Positions 31,847-43,089 of a stretch of 64,000 bases of DNA are shown here, one piece after another (the first letter of the stretch is position 1; each line of letters opens with the position of its first letter). Location: the NCBI GenBank assembly GCA_963575745.1, contig CAUYUJ010014616.1:268597-332596 (forward strand). The letters run 5' to 3'. Under the pieces are notes generated by a model that saw only the letters and a list, made by a program, of their open reading frames with translations, did not search any database and was not told the origin of the DNA. The position numbers and the translations under genes are program-made. This stretch comes from Prorocentrum cordatum. Taxonomy: Eukaryota; Sar; Dinophyceae; Prorocentrales; Prorocentraceae.

Positions 31847-32960
31847 TAGCACCCCGCAGATGCGGATAAGAGAGAGGGAGCGGGCGAGGGCGACGCGGGC
31901 GACGACCTGGCGGACCTCGTGGCCCTCACCTTCCCTGTCGATGGTGCCCTCCTCCTCCTCTTCCTGCTTCCCCTGCTCCTGCTCCTGCCCTCTTCCTCGT
32001 CCGCGTCTTCGTCCTCATCGTCGTCGTGCTCTGACCAACCCAACGCGGGGGTGGGTCGCTGGTAAGCCACCCAGAACGACTGCAAAAACAACCCGCCGCA
32101 GGCGCCGACTTTTTGGATTGTTCCGTGGATGTAGTTTGGGTCGCGGGTGGGTCGTGGGCTCTCCACCTCCACCTGGAAGGAATTCGAAAACAGCCCGCCG
32201 CAGGCGCCGAACATTTTGATTTGTACACTGAACGCGGTTTGGGCCGCAAGTTCTCCACCTGGAAAGAATGCAACAGAAACCCGCCGCAGGCGTCGAAGTT
32301 TTGGTTTGTTCAATGAACGTACCTTGGGTCGCGGGTGGGTCGCGGGCTCCACCTCCACATGGAAGGGATTCAAAAACAGCCCGCTGCAGGCGCCGAACAT
32401 CTTGATTTCTACAATGAACGCGGCTTGGGTTGCGGGTGGGTCGCAAAGGTCGCAAGTTCTCCACCTGGAACGAATGCAAACGAAACCCGTCGCAGGCGCC
32501 GGAAATTTTGGGTGTGTCGCGGGGTGGGTCGCGGGTGGGTCGCGGGTGGGTCGCGGTGGGTCGCGGGCGCGGTTTGAGTCGCGGGTGGGTTGCAGGTTCT
32601 CCACCTGGAACGAATGCAAAAGAAACCCGCCGCAGGCGCCGAAAATTTTGGGTGGGTCGCGGGGTGGGTCGCGGGTGGGTCGCGTGTGGGTCGCCGTGGG
32701 TCGCGGGTGGGTCGCGGGTGGGTCGAGGGTGGATCGCGGGCAAGTCGCCGGTGGGTCACGGGGTGGGTCGCGGGTGTGTCGCGGGTGGGTCGCGGGTGGG
32801 TCGCGGGTGGGTCGCCGGGGGGGTCTCGGGGCGGGTCGCGGGCAGGTCGCGGGCTGGGTCGCGGGTGGGTCGCGGGTGGGTCGCGGGTGGGTCGCGAGGT
32901 GGGTCGCGGGTGGGTTGCGGATGGGTCGCGGGCGGGTCGCGGGTGGCACGGCGACAATTC
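31847..32960. repeat. GGGTCGCGGGTG satellite with ~100-140-bp higher-order units
   Basis: It starts CGTAGCACCCCGCAGATGCG like the block at 25268. From 32080 on, AACCCGCCGCAGGCGCCGA recurs at about 32090, 32190, 32280, 32380, 32487 and 32625, each followed by TTTTG, a linker with CTCCACCTGGAA and GGGTCGCGGGTGGG words. From 32650 the short word dominates. The minus strand is open for 377 codons (31816-32949), reading KMFGACGGLF...PATHPRP repeats, because the units rarely contain stops. I regard this as satellite DNA. Confidence 0.85.
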
Positions 32961-32989
32961 ACAACAAAGAGCAACAAACTACAACAACG

Positions 32990-33885
32990 ACGCTCATTTT
33001 AATATTGTTCGCTCTTACCTGCTCGCGTGTCATTCAATATGAGTATCCCAAGCCCTTGATGCCCGCCCTCTTCGTCTTCGATCGCGCCGCTTTCTGGGGG
33101 GGTGCATTCATTCCCTGCCACGCGTGGTTGGCGAAACTTTTGAAAACGAAGAGTAACATATAACGGGGGAGAATGAGGGCGAAGGGGTCGGAGGAAGGGA
33201 TAAGGAGGAGAAAAAAGAAGGAGGACGATGATTCGCGCTGCGAATGGCGATTCAGCTTGCGCCACGGCTTGCGCCGGCCACTCCAACACTGGTAACCAAT
33301 AAGATTGGCCATGGGTCGCGCCATAACCAGCGCCGCGTATCACCCCCTTGAAAAGACATATCGTGGATACCCCCACGGGGGGACGCGCCGCTGCGAACTG
33401 GTGTCAGAAACAAATTTCGTAAAACCCTGGAGAGAAGAGGAACGTTGGGAGAGCGGGGCGGAAGGATAGTGAGAACTGCAACCGTGTCGAGAGGGGCGCG
33501 GGGATGTGGAGTGGATTGGGATGGAGTGGACAAGAGCAGGGTCTCAGGAGGAGGAGCGGCGAAGAGTGGAGAAGCGGAACCGGGAGGGGTGCGGAGAACC
33601 GGGGGGCGCACGGAGGAATCTGGAGGAGGGACTCGGAATAATTTGGGAGAAATGCGGAATGCGAGCGGGAAGGGGTGGATATTGTTGGTGTGGGATGGGG
33701 TGGCCTGGGGAGGAGTGGGCGGAATGTGAAGAACTGAAGAATAGCACAATGACGTACAAACGACATGAAAATTAAGACAAAGGGGAAGAGCAGAGAAGAC
33801 TGGGAAAGAACGTTGGAAAGTGGGGGCAAGTGGGTACGAGCGGAGACTGGTGCGGAAACAAGGCGCGGGGGGATTGGAAGGCACT
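32990..33885. other. Spacer without a recognised gene
   Basis: AT-richer at 32995-33160, purine-rich (GGAGAA/GGAATG words) at 33170-33760. Minus frame 33252-34199 is open for 315 codons, but its Pro/Ser/Phe content follows from the pyrimidine bias of that strand and from the repeat at 33980. Nothing recognisable. Confidence 0.4.
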
Positions 33886-33979
33886 CGAAAGCCTTCTATG
33901 ACCTCTGGGGGGGCCTCGGAGTGGCCTGGATGACCACCGAACAATTCCAGAGGCTCCGAAAACCTGCGGAAACGCAGGC

Positions 33980-34460
33980 GGGAGCCGTTGTTGGCGCGGG
34001 CCACGACGGGCGCGGACGAGCGGGGGCCCCGAAGGGCATGCGTATAGGGGGGCCACAGAGGGCAGCGACGGGGCCGCTGAGGGCAGAAACGGGCCCACGA
34101 AGGGAAGAACAGGGGCCACGAAAGGCGACAGCGGGGCCACGGAAGGGCATGCATATGGGGCCACGACGGGCGCGAACGAGCAGGGGCCACCAAGGGCATC
34201 CGTATATGGGGCCAGAAAGGGCGACAGCGGGGCCACTGAGGGCAGCGAAGGGGCCACGAAGGGCAGCGAGAAGGCCACGAAGGGCGACAGCGGGGCTACG
34301 AACGACATGCGTATGGGGCCACGACGGGCGACTGCGAGCGGGGGCCACGAAGGGCATACAATGCGGGGCCACAGTGGGCAGCGACGGGACCACTGAGGGC
34401 AGCAACGGGGCCACGAAGGGCAGCGAACGAACGCGACCGCGGAACCAGTACGGGCAGCGA
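33980..34460. repeat. AGGGCAGCGACGGGGCCACG satellite
   Basis: Degenerate 12/24-bp tandem units (GGGCGACAGCGGGGCCACGA and variants) with GGCATGCATATGGGGCCACG inserts. It explains the open frames on both strands. Confidence 0.85.
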
Positions 34461-34599
34461 GGGGCATCGAAGGCGGGCGAAGGGCAGTGAGCGGCGACTG
34501 CAGTCCCTAACGGGCTGGTCGGGCGGGCAGGCCCAGACGGACGGGTCGAGCGGGCGGGTCGTTGAAGCGTAAATTATGCTAGAACCGCCAAGCAATATG

Positions 34600-34865
34600 T
34601 AGCGGGAGCGCGATTCCTGAGTGTCGAGGAGCGGCATCTGGAAAAATTGTAAGGATCTATCAGGCGGGAGCCGCGAGTCGGTGGTAAGTTGCGAAGACGT
34701 CCCAAGCGAGAGCGCGATCCTTCAATACATTGTGAGGAAATATCAAGCGGGAGCCGCGACCCGGTGGTAAATTGCAAGAAAGTCCCAAGCGAGAGCGCGA
34801 CTCTTCAATCAGTTGTGAGGAAATATCAGGCGGGAGCCTTTGCTGTTGTAAACCAGAAGCCAACG
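34600..34865. repeat. Satellite with ATATCA(A/G)GCGGGAGCC units, about three copies
   Basis: GAGGAAATATCAAGCGGGAG and the companion AAGTCCCAAGCGAGAGCGCG alternate. The words are shared with the 165-185-bp satellite at 37730-38870 and with 40600-40870. Confidence 0.8.
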
Positions 34866-34984
34866 ACACAGTTTGACCTTCAAAACTTTCCCAGGTAAAA
34901 AACCGGGTGCGAGCCCTGGGAAGGGCACTTCAATCTAAAAAAAAACATGTGCACTGCACGGGGGGGGTCAACCATAATTATTCG

Positions 34985-35094
34985 TCAGAAATGAAGCTCA
35001 CCAACAACAACAGCAACACTAATCCCCATCGCGGAATTCCACTTCAGCCACGCACCCAGGGACAGTGAATGACAGTTCGGTTCAGCCCCCATCA
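34985..35094. repeat. Isolated end of the composite satellite
   Basis: CACCAACAACAACAGC, then CACTTCAGCCACGCACCCAG and GACAGTGAATGACAGTTCGG repeat the terminal segment seen at 26560-26640. It is directly followed by an ACAT tract. Confidence 0.75.
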
Positions 35095-35470
35095 CTTTGA
35101 TACATATATATATATATACATATGTATACATACATGTAGATGCATGCATCCATACACGTATACATATGAACACATATACATCCACATGTCCATACATACA
35201 TACAAGCACGCAACCATGCATACATATACACCCACACATACATATATACACCCATGAATACATCCATCCATCCATCGATCCATGCATGCATACATACATC
35301 CGTGCATACACACATGTATACAGCAGCCGACCTGCCTACTAACCTACCTACCTACCCACTCACAAACCTACCTACGTACCAACCTACCTACGTACGTACG
35401 TACCTATATATATACACACGTGTGTATATATATGTATATATATATGCATGTATGTATACATCTAGAATAT
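35095..35470. repeat. ATACAT microsatellite
   Basis: Degenerate TATATACATACATCC-type repeat with an ACCTACCTACGTACC sub-block at 35335-35405. Confidence 0.95.
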
Positions 35471-35534
35471 CTGTATAGCATCGTGCCCTGTCAGGCAAAT
35501 ATGTTCAAGGGGCCATCTGAAAAACAATGCGGCG

Positions 35535-35935
35535 AAGTAGTGACACTCAGGATCCGAGGGGGGGGGGAAGGCCACCATTTTTGAAGCAATTTCTGGATAA
35601 CGGTAACGCTTGGGCGGGCTTGGGAACGTTGGGGCGGTCTTTATTCCCACAACCCAAGCACAGTGACAAGATGAGCGGAAGGCGACTACAATATATACAC
35701 ACACCTATACATACATATAGATGTGTGAATGTAGAAATAAATAGGAATGCGGAATGAAAAGGAACATATCTCTGTCCTGCGAATCGTGTTAATGGGACAC
35801 TTAAACAACAACCGATCCTGCTTGTTAATGACACTCGGTATTCGAGGGAGGGGGGATCGCGAAGGTCATCACTCGGAAAGCAGTGTTCGGATAACGGTAT
35901 CGCTTGGGCTGGGTGGGACACGTCGGGGCGGGGAT
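35535..35935. repeat. Diverged ~100-bp direct repeat, two copies 288 bp apart
   Basis: TGACACTCAGGATCCGAGGG, then GGATAACGGTAACGCTTGGG and CGTTGGGGCGG (35541-35637) correspond to TGACACTCGGTATTCGAGGG, GGATAACGGTATCGCTTGGG and CGTCGGGGCGG (35829-35925). An inverted trace, CGTTACCGCTACCTGGCGAG, follows at 36005. Confidence 0.75.
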
Positions 35936-35939
35936 GCGC

Positions 35940-36350
35940 CACGACCGCCACTGTATGCGCGCGCGTTGTGTCGGGTGCCCAACCCCTCCCCCCGAAACGT
36001 GCAATCGTTACCGCTACCTGGCGAGGGGGGGGCGAAACCTTCCCCCCCCAACAAAAATGCGGCGTCCTGCTTTTTACAGCAGGCCCCTGAAGGCCCGAAC
36101 CCTGCCTTTGGGCCGGCGGCGTTTCGTGCCGAGCCGTTTCGTGACTGTGCGGGGGCCCTCGTGCAGGCCCCCTGCGGCTGAAACATGTCCGAAATCTCCC
36201 GTCCATGTTTTTCACACTACGCAAACATGTCTGGCCCGACACGGCCCGACACCCCAGGTGGGGTAAGCCGCCGCCCAGGTGGTCGACGGCAGCGGCGCGA
36301 GGCGACGAGCCTCGCTGCACTCGAGTGCCCACGCAGCCTCCTGAGGGCGC
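35940..36350. other. Spacer without a recognised gene
   Basis: GC-rich. Frames of up to 120 codons are open on both strands and have no motif. GTTTCGTGCCGAGCCGTTTC is a short internal direct repeat (36121-36140). Confidence 0.4.
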
Positions 36351-36359
36351 CCGGCAAGA

Positions 36360-36545
36360 GGCATCCTCCCCTCCTCCTCCTCCTCCTCCTCCTTTCCCTC
36401 CTCCTCTCCTCCTCCTGCTCCTCCTCCTCTCCTCCTCCTCCGCCTCCTCCTCCTTCTCCTCCTGCTCATTCTCCTCCTCCCCCTCCTCCTCCTTTTCCTC
36501 CTCCTCTCCTCCTCCTGCTCCTCCTCCTCCCCTCCTCCTCCTGGC
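36360..36545. repeat. (CTC)n microsatellite
   Basis: Tandem CTC triplets with CTG and TTT interruptions. Poly-Ser, poly-Leu and poly-Pro frames are artefacts. Confidence 0.95.
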
Positions 36546-36584
36546 TGCAGCGTCGGCGACATCTGAGGATTTCCACTGAGCCCC

Positions 36585-36908
36585 CGACCACCAGAGCGCA
36601 ACTCTCGCCGCATTGCTGGCTCGATCCTTCGCATCCGCAACCCGTGGTGCTCCCGCTTTAGACTTTCCAGTGAGGCTCCCCGCCCACTGGAACGACGCTC
36701 TCGCCGCAGAACGGGCCGCACTCTGAGCATTGCAGGAGAGATGCCGTTAAGGCTCCGGCTTCGCTTCCCGCATCTCGCGAAGCAACGACAGCGCCCGCCG
36801 CCTCTGGTCGCCCCTCTCGCACGCGCTGATCCCCACGCTGCAGCCGACAACATCGGGCTCCAGATTCGCCTTCCAGACCTCGCCGAGCAGCGCCAGCGTC
36901 CGCTGCAA
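36585..36908 (-). pseudogene. Pentatricopeptide (PPR) repeat protein remnant
   Basis: PPR proteins bind RNA, usually in plastids or mitochondria, through stacked 35-residue helical hairpins, one repeat per base. The minus frame 36908-36747 reads LQRTLALLGEVWKANLEPDV, VGCSVGISACERG, then DQRRRALSLLREMREAKPEP and a TAA. This is more than one full PPR unit of the dinoflagellate consensus 'W..AL.LL.EM..A.LEPDV..Y.A.ISACE.G.Q'. Beyond the stop the same strand keeps repeat-like traces (SCNAQSAARSA, FQWAGSLTGKSKAGA) to about 36585, apparently further repeats damaged by indels. The piece is flanked by a (CTC)n tract and has no start codon. It is a fragment of a larger gene, or an exon whose neighbours decayed. 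Confidence 0.7.
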
Positions 36909-37114
36909 CTGCTTGCATCTACCGTGCGCCGACAGTCGCCATACTACAGACTACACTTACTTTCCGCCGTACTCTTGCCTTGCAAACGGTCGGACGTCCA
37001 TTCCCCGTACAATCGTCGGTATCGTTTGCTTTTTGTTCCGCCCATCATCAGTGGGGTTATTGCTTCTCTGGACCCCCCGCGCAGTAACAAGAACACACTC
37101 ACGCCACGCCCCAC

Positions 37115-37149
37115 ATCGCCATGACCATCATCATCATCATCATCATCAG

Positions 37150-37194
<45 letters not shown>

Positions 37195-37670
37195 CATCCT
37201 CATCCTCATCCTCATCCTCATCCTCATCCTCATCCTCATTATCAGCATCATCATCATCGTCATCATCATCAGCATCATCATCGTCACCGTCACAATCATC
37301 AACATCATCAGCATCATCATCATCAGCATCATCATCATGTTCATCATCATTTTCATCATCACGACCATCGACATCATCACCATAAGCATCATTCATACCA
37401 GCATCATCACCATCACCGCAACCATCATTATCATCATCAGCATCGCCATCACCATCATCATCAGCATCATCCCCACCATCATCGAACATCTACCATGACA
37501 CCAGTGTCATCAGCATCCTCATCATCACCATCATCACACTATTTTTAGCACCACCCCCATCAACAGAAACATGATCACCAACAACATCACATAACCATCG
37601 TCATCAACACCATCATCAACATCATCAACGTTAACATCAACATCAACATAATCATCACCATCATCATCGC
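37115..37670. repeat. (CAT)n microsatellite
   Basis: Over 500 bp of CAT/CATCAG/CATCCT repeats ending in a short (CA)n run at 37670-37688. Poly-His, poly-Ile and poly-Asp frames are artefacts. The word CGGACGTCCATTCCCCGTAC just before it (36991-37010) is shared with 55162-55181. Confidence 0.95.
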
Positions 37671-37729
37671 ACACACACACACACACGGACGCACACTCAC
37701 ACACTCACTCAATCATTTACACACTCCTG

Positions 37730-38870
37730 CGATGAAATCTCGTGCGGGAGCCTCGTCTGTGAGTGAATTACGATGGAGTCTCAAGCGGGAGCCCCCCCCC
37801 TATGCGGCCCCGCTGGTTGGCCCGCGAGTCTTGCATCTTGAGAAAGTAGGCCCATCCCTAGGGGCCCGCAGATAATGTTACTAATCCGAGCGGGCCACTC
37901 GAACCTGGGAGTCGTAGGAGGAAGTCACTCGAAACCTCTAACTGTCCTCACTCTTAGAACTCCAAGGATTGAAACGTGAGAGAGACTCAGGCGGAGGCCT
38001 TGTGTTCGAGCGAAATGGGAAGACATCTCAGGCGGGAACCCTCATCCGTTTGGAGCCCGCATATCATGTTATTAATCCGAGCAGGTCACTCGGAACCTCC
38101 AACTGTCCTCACATTTAAAACTCCGAGGCTGGAATCGTGAGAACGACTCAGGCGGGGGCCTTGTTTGTGAGTGATCTGCGGCGGAAGCTCAAGCGGGAGG
38201 CCCCTCACTATGGGGCCCACATATTAATTTACAAATCCGAGCGGGTCATTCGGAACATCTAGCTGCCCTTACTTTTTGAACTCCGAGGCCTGAATCTTGA
38301 GGAAGTCTCAGGCGGGGGCCTTCTCTGTAAGTGAATGTTAAGGAAGTCTCAGCAAGGAGCCCCTCCTTATGGACACCGCGAATCATGCTACTAATCCGAA
38401 CGTGTCATTCGGAACCTGCAACTGTCGTCACATTCGGGCACCCGGGGCTTGAATCTTGAAGAGGTCGCAGGCAAGGGCGTTGTCCTTGAGCGAAGTGCGA
38501 GGAAATCTCAGGCGGGAACCCCCTCCCTATGGAACCCGCATCGACAATCTGAACGGGCCACTTGGAACTAGTAACTGTCCAAAGTTTTGGGCACCCGGGC
38601 TTGAACCTTGAAGCCGCCTCAGGCAAGGGGCCTTGGCTGTGAGCGAATTGCGAGGAAGTCTCAGGCAGCAGCCTCCTCCCCATGAGGCCCGCATTTCATG
38701 TTATAAGCCCGAGCGCGTCATTCGGAACATCTAACTGCCCTCACTTTTGGAACTCCGAGGTTTCATTATTGAGGAAATATCGAGCAAACACTTTGTCTGT
38801 GATTGAGTTGCGGGGGAGTCCCAGGCGGGAGACCCCTCTCAATAGGGCCCGCAGACCATGTTATTCCCCA
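37730..38870. repeat. 165-185-bp satellite, about seven units
   Basis: Units contain GTCTCAGGCGGGAGCC, then CCCGCATATCATGTTATTAA, TCCGAGCGGGTCACTCGGAA and AACTGTCCTCAC..GGCTTGAATCTTGAG. The TCCGAGCGGGTCA box recurs near 37885, 38072, 38236, 38395, 38545 and 38708. Two further units are at 40600-40870. No coding content. Confidence 0.9.
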
Positions 38871-38944
38871 TATGTTTCGTGGGGTTCTGGTTTTCTTCTC
38901 ACCCGCGTCACCCGCGTTCCTCAATCACACCCTCTCCTCCTCAC

Positions 38945-39170
38945 CTCCGCCCGAGCACAGCAAAGCACATCACAGCTCAGCACACAGCACATTGACACAC
39001 ACACACACACACCACGCACACAGCACAGCACAGCACAGCACTGCTCAGCACAGATCAGCTCAGCTCAGCTCATCTCAGCACAGTGCAGCACAGCTCATTT
39101 CAGCAAAGCACAGCTCAGCACTGCACCTCAGCACAGCACAGCTCAGCATTGCACAGCACAGCACCTCTGG
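38945..39170. repeat. CAGCACAGCT simple repeat
   Basis: Degenerate (CAGCA)n/(CAGCT)n with a (CA)n run at 38995-39012. Confidence 0.9.
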
Positions 39171-39174
39171 ACAC

Positions 39175-40150
39175 CATAGGGGGTGCGCAGCAGGTGGTCT
39201 CTGAGCGCGGCCATCCACGACACTGCCGCAACGCCTAGCAGGCGTGGCACGTTCTGGACACCGAGGGGGTGCGCAGGGGATGGTCTCTCAGCGCGGCCGC
39301 TATCCACGACACTGCCGCAAAGCCTAGCATGCACGGCACTTTCTGGACACCATAGGGGGTGCGCAGAAGGGGGGTGGTCTCTCAGCGCGGCCGCCATCCA
39401 CGACACCGTCGCACAGCCTGGCAGGCGTGGGACTTTCTGGACACCATCGGGGGTGCGCAGAAGGGGTGGTCGCTCAGCGCGGCTGCTATCCACGACACTG
39501 CCGCAATGCCTGGCAGGCGTGGGACTTTCTGGACACCATAGGGCGTGCGCAGGGGATGGTCTCTCAGCGCGGCCGCTATCCACGACACTGTCGCAAAGCC
39601 TAGCAGGCACGGCACTTTCTGGACACCACAGGGGGTGCGCAAGGGGTGGTCTCCCAGCGCGGCCGCTATCCACGACACTGCCGCAAAGCCTAGCAGGCGT
39701 GGCACGTTCTGGACACCACAGGGGGTGCGCAAGGGATGGTCTCCCAGCGCGGCCGCTATCCACGACACTGCCGCAAAGCCTAGCAGGTGTGCCACTTTCT
39801 GGACACGTGGTCTCTCAGCGCGGCCGCTATCCACGACACTGCCGCAAAGCCTAGCGGGCGTGGCACGTTCTGGACACCATAAGGGGTGCGCAAGAGGCGG
39901 CTCAGCGCGGCCGCTATCCACGACACTGTTGCAATGCCTGGCAGGCGTGGGACTTTCTGGACAGTATAGGGCGTGCGCAGGGGGTGGTCTCTCAGCGCGG
40001 CCGCTATCCACGACACTGCCGCAAAGCCTAGCAGGCGTGGCACGTTCTGGACACCACAGGGGGTGCGCAAGGGGTGGTCTCCCAGCGCGGCCGCTATCCA
40101 CGACACTGCCGCAAAGCCTAGCAGGCGCGGCACTTTCTGGACGTCACAGT
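39175..40150. repeat. ~88-bp satellite, about twelve units
   Basis: Each unit reads GGTCTCTCAGCGCGGCCGCT, ATCCACGACACTGCCGCAAA, GCCTAGCAGGCGTGGCAC and TTTCTGGACACCATAGGG. CAGCGCGGCC occurs at about 39203, 39289, 39383, 39475, 39565, 39655, 39745, 39815, 39903, 39991 and 40083. Spacing is often a multiple of three, so both strands have open frames of over 200 codons that are not genes. Confidence 0.95.
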
Positions 40151-40480
40151 GCGGTCGGTATCCGTTTTGGGCTCGCATCGTGTGGCAGGCGTGGCACTTT
40201 CGCTATGCCACAAGGGGTGCACTGGAGGTGCGTTCGCTCTCCGTTTCGGGCAGGCGTGACACTTCTTCGACACCACAGGCGGTGCGCTGGGGGTGCGTTC
40301 GCTATCCGTTTCGGGCTCGCAACGTGTGGCCGGCGTGGCACTTTCTCGACGCCACAGGGGGGTGCGCTGGGGGTGCTCGTGTGGCAGGCGTTGCACTTCC
40401 TCGACGCCGCAGGGAGTGCCTTGGGGGTGTGGTCGCTATCCGTCTCGGGCTCGCAAAATGCGGCGGGCGCGGCGCTTCTC
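40150..40480. repeat. Diverged relative of the preceding satellite
   Basis: Units of about 70-80 bp with TATCCGTTTCGGGCTCGCAA, GTGTGGCAGGCGTGGCACTT and TCGACGCCACAGGGGGGTGC share the GGCGTGGCACTTTCT...GACACCACAG part with 39175-40150 but have a different first half. A new satellite variant appears to begin here. Confidence 0.8.
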
Positions 40481-40599
40481 CTCTCCACCTCTCCTCCTCT
40501 TTTCTTGACTGGCGTCATCAACGGTATCGACGGGGGCAACGGCCACCAACATCATTATCACATGCTTCACTTCAGCTATCATCACTTCAGCCGTACCAT

Positions 40600-40870
40600 A
40601 AGTATGTGGAGTTCCTCGGTAGTGTAATTAGTCCGAACGGGTCATTCGAAACTTGTAGTGTCATCACGTTTAGCTCCCGAGGCTTGAATCTTGAGAAAGT
40701 CTCAAGGGGGGCCCTTGTGTGTGAGTGAACTGTGGAGAAGTATCAGGCCCCATTCCCTATGCGGCCCGCAAGCCATGTTACAAATCCGAGCGGCTAATTC
40801 GAAACTTGCATCTGTCGTCGCCAATGACCTCTTGAGGTTGGAATATTGGGAGTCTCTCAAGCGGGGAGCA
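40600..40870. repeat. Two separated units of the 165-185-bp satellite
   Basis: GTCCGAACGGGTCATTCG at 40630 and CAAATCCGAGCGGCTAATTC at 40778, each with GAATNTTGAGAAAGTCTCAA-like words, match 37730-38870. The 88-bp array therefore interrupts this satellite. Confidence 0.8.
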
Positions 40871-40949
40871 TGTATGCGGACGCATTGGAAGGACACTCCA
40901 AGCGCTTCCTCTGGGTCTTGCACAGGCGCGTATCCACTGGGACACGGGA

Positions 40950-41225
40950 CCAGCAGAGACAAACAGAGAACAGTAGAGACTTGCAGCGTGTATCTGGCCA
41001 GCTGCAAAAAACAACAGAGACCAGCAACGAGCAAGAGCGAGCAACCGAAACCAGCAGAGACCGTCGGAGAACAGCAATGGTCAGCAGAGGGCAACGGAGA
41101 CAAGCAGAGACCAGCAGAGAGCAGCGGAGACGAGCTCAGGGCAGCAGGGAGCAGCAGAGACCAGCAGAGACCAGCGGCGAACAGCAGAGACCAGCCGAGG
41201 CCAGCAGAAACCAGGCGGCGTATCT
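40950..41225. repeat. AGACCAGCAG decamer repeat
   Basis: Degenerate 10-12-bp units (GCAGAGACCAGCAGAGA...). They give Gln/Arg/Ser/Thr-rich false frames. Confidence 0.85.
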
Positions 41226-42165
41226 TTTCGTTCGGTAATCTACAGTGCTTCCCGCCGAGCAAATCACCCTGCGACGCACCCAACCCCCCAGCACAGAATG
41301 ATAAGAGGAGCTGGTCCAGCATACGTTCGCAGATGACAATGCAGTAGCTGTTATGAGTTGTGCGAGCTATATGAGAATTGCGCGCAGGACAGCGCCCGAG
41401 AACCTACACTCGGAGAGGAAGTGGGGTTGGGAACCAAGGGCAAGAAAAAGACGGACGAGGGGCCGAACTGTTAACGCGTCAGCAGAAGTGAGACGGCGAA
41501 GTAGTAAGAGGGCGACAACAAAAGAAGCAATATGAGGAAAGATGGTGTCGGTCATTCGCCAGTGGCGCGCTGGACAAGCAGCGCGGCCCGCGCGTGCGCG
41601 TGCGTGCGGTGCGGGGTGTGCACGGGGCGGGGGGGGGGGCGGGCGACGGTGTTTTCGCAAGAACTCGAAGGAACTGGGGTAAAACTTTCGTAAGGCAGCC
41701 ACGGTGTTAGGATAAGGTGTCTGCGGGGAAGGAGGGGGCGGAGGGGGGGGCGCGCAATTCGGATGTGTTTTTCGCCAGGACTCAAAGAATTACGATGGCC
41801 CGTAGTTGAGAATCCACCGGAATCTTGGTGGGACTTCCGCGGTGGGTTCAATCGAAGGCTGGGGGGTGAAATCGCAGTGGAACGGAGACCCCCAGCAGGG
41901 AACTCGTTTCGTTTCGCTCGTGTCGTGCGTGCGGGCGAGTCGGAGCTGCGTGGGCGCGCGAGAGGAATGACTACGCCGCTGTTACAGTCATCGGCCTGAC
42001 CTAAGGAACGATAAATAAGGAACGAAACCCCTGTTTATTCCAAGGCATAACGCATAAGGAACGACACATAATACATAACGCATAAAGAACTGTAAATAAC
42101 GCATGTAAACCTAAGGAACGACCGAGCCCCTTTTGAAAAGGAAGTGTTCCTTATTCAAGCCGCTC
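41226..42165. other. Spacer without a recognised gene
   Basis: GC-rich up to 42000, then a TAAGGAACGA/CATAACGCATAA repeat at 42000-42130. The segment 41650-41860 has words such as TTTTCGCAAGAACTCGAAGG and TTCGCCAGGACTCAAAGAAT, which are reversed relatives of the 43090-43880 repeat. Confidence 0.5.
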
Positions 42166-43080
42166 GCTGTAGAGCGAAGTCAAGACACATGCTTCTCCCC
42201 CTCCCGCCCGCCCTGCGGTGGCCCGCGGAGTCCCGCGGTGTCCGCCGCTGCCAGGGCGAAGCCAAGACAAATGATTCTCCCTCTCCCGCCCGTCTGGCGG
42301 TGGCTCGCGGTGACCCGCGGTGTCAAGTGGTGTCCGCCGTTGCTAGGGCGAAGTCAAACCAAATGATTCTCTCCCGCCCGCCCGTCCGTGCGTCCGTCCG
42401 GCGGTGGCTCGCGGTGTCCCGCGGTGTCCCGCGGTGTCCCGTGGTGTCCCGTGGTGTCCCGTTGAGTGAGATCGATAGTGAGATCGATAGTGATATCGAT
42501 ACTGAGATCGACGTGGAGCCCCGAGGTGTCCTGTGGTGTCCCGTGGTGTCCCAAACAATGAGATCGATAGTGAGATCGACAAGTGTCCGTTGGTGTCCGT
42601 CCGTCCGGCGGTGGCTCGCGGTGTCCCGCGGTGTCTCGTGGCGTCCCGTGGTGTCCCTTGGTGTCCTGTTGGGTGAGATCGATAATGAGTACGATAATGA
42701 GATCGATGTTGTGCCCCGAGGTGTCACAGAAAGTGAAATCGATAGTGCGATCGATAGTGAGACCGACAGGTGTCCCGTGGTGTCCCGTTGAGTGAAATCG
42801 TAAGTGAGATCGATGTGGTGTCCCGAAATTTCCCTTGGTGTTCCGTGGTGTCCTATGGTGTCCCGTTGAGTGAGATCGATAGTGGGATCGAGAGGTGTCC
42901 CGCGGTGTCCTGTCCCGTTCGGTGAGATCGATAGTGAGTTCGATAGTGAGATCGACAAATGTCACGTGGGATCCCGTGGCGTCCCGTCGAATGAGATCGA
43001 TAATGAGATCGATAAAAATGATAATGAGATCGATCGATTAAATAATGAGATCGATAATGAGATCGATACGACAAGGTTCT
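42165..43080. repeat. Mixed array of GGTGTCCCG and GAGATCGATAGT words
   Basis: Blocks of GGTGTCCCGCGGTGTCCCGT alternate with blocks of GAGATCGATAGTGAGATCGA. A longer segment GTGCGTCCGTCCGGCGGTGG is repeated (42387 and 42595). Two simple repeats have been amplified together. Frames on both strands are artefacts. Confidence 0.9.
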
Positions 43081-43089
43081 CGTAAGACT

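Noticed and set aside
31816-32949. 377-codon minus-strand open frame with KMFGACGGLF and PATHPRP repeats
   Set aside because: It coincides exactly with the GGGTCGCGGGTG satellite. The absence of stops is a property of the unit.
37115-37670. Metal-binding poly-His protein
   Set aside because: It is the translation of a CAT microsatellite. The other frames give poly-Ile and poly-Ser and the opposite strand poly-Asp and poly-Met.
39382-40627. Open frames of 240-360 codons on both strands
   Set aside because: These are products of the 88-bp satellite and its variant. Both strands are open at once and periodic.
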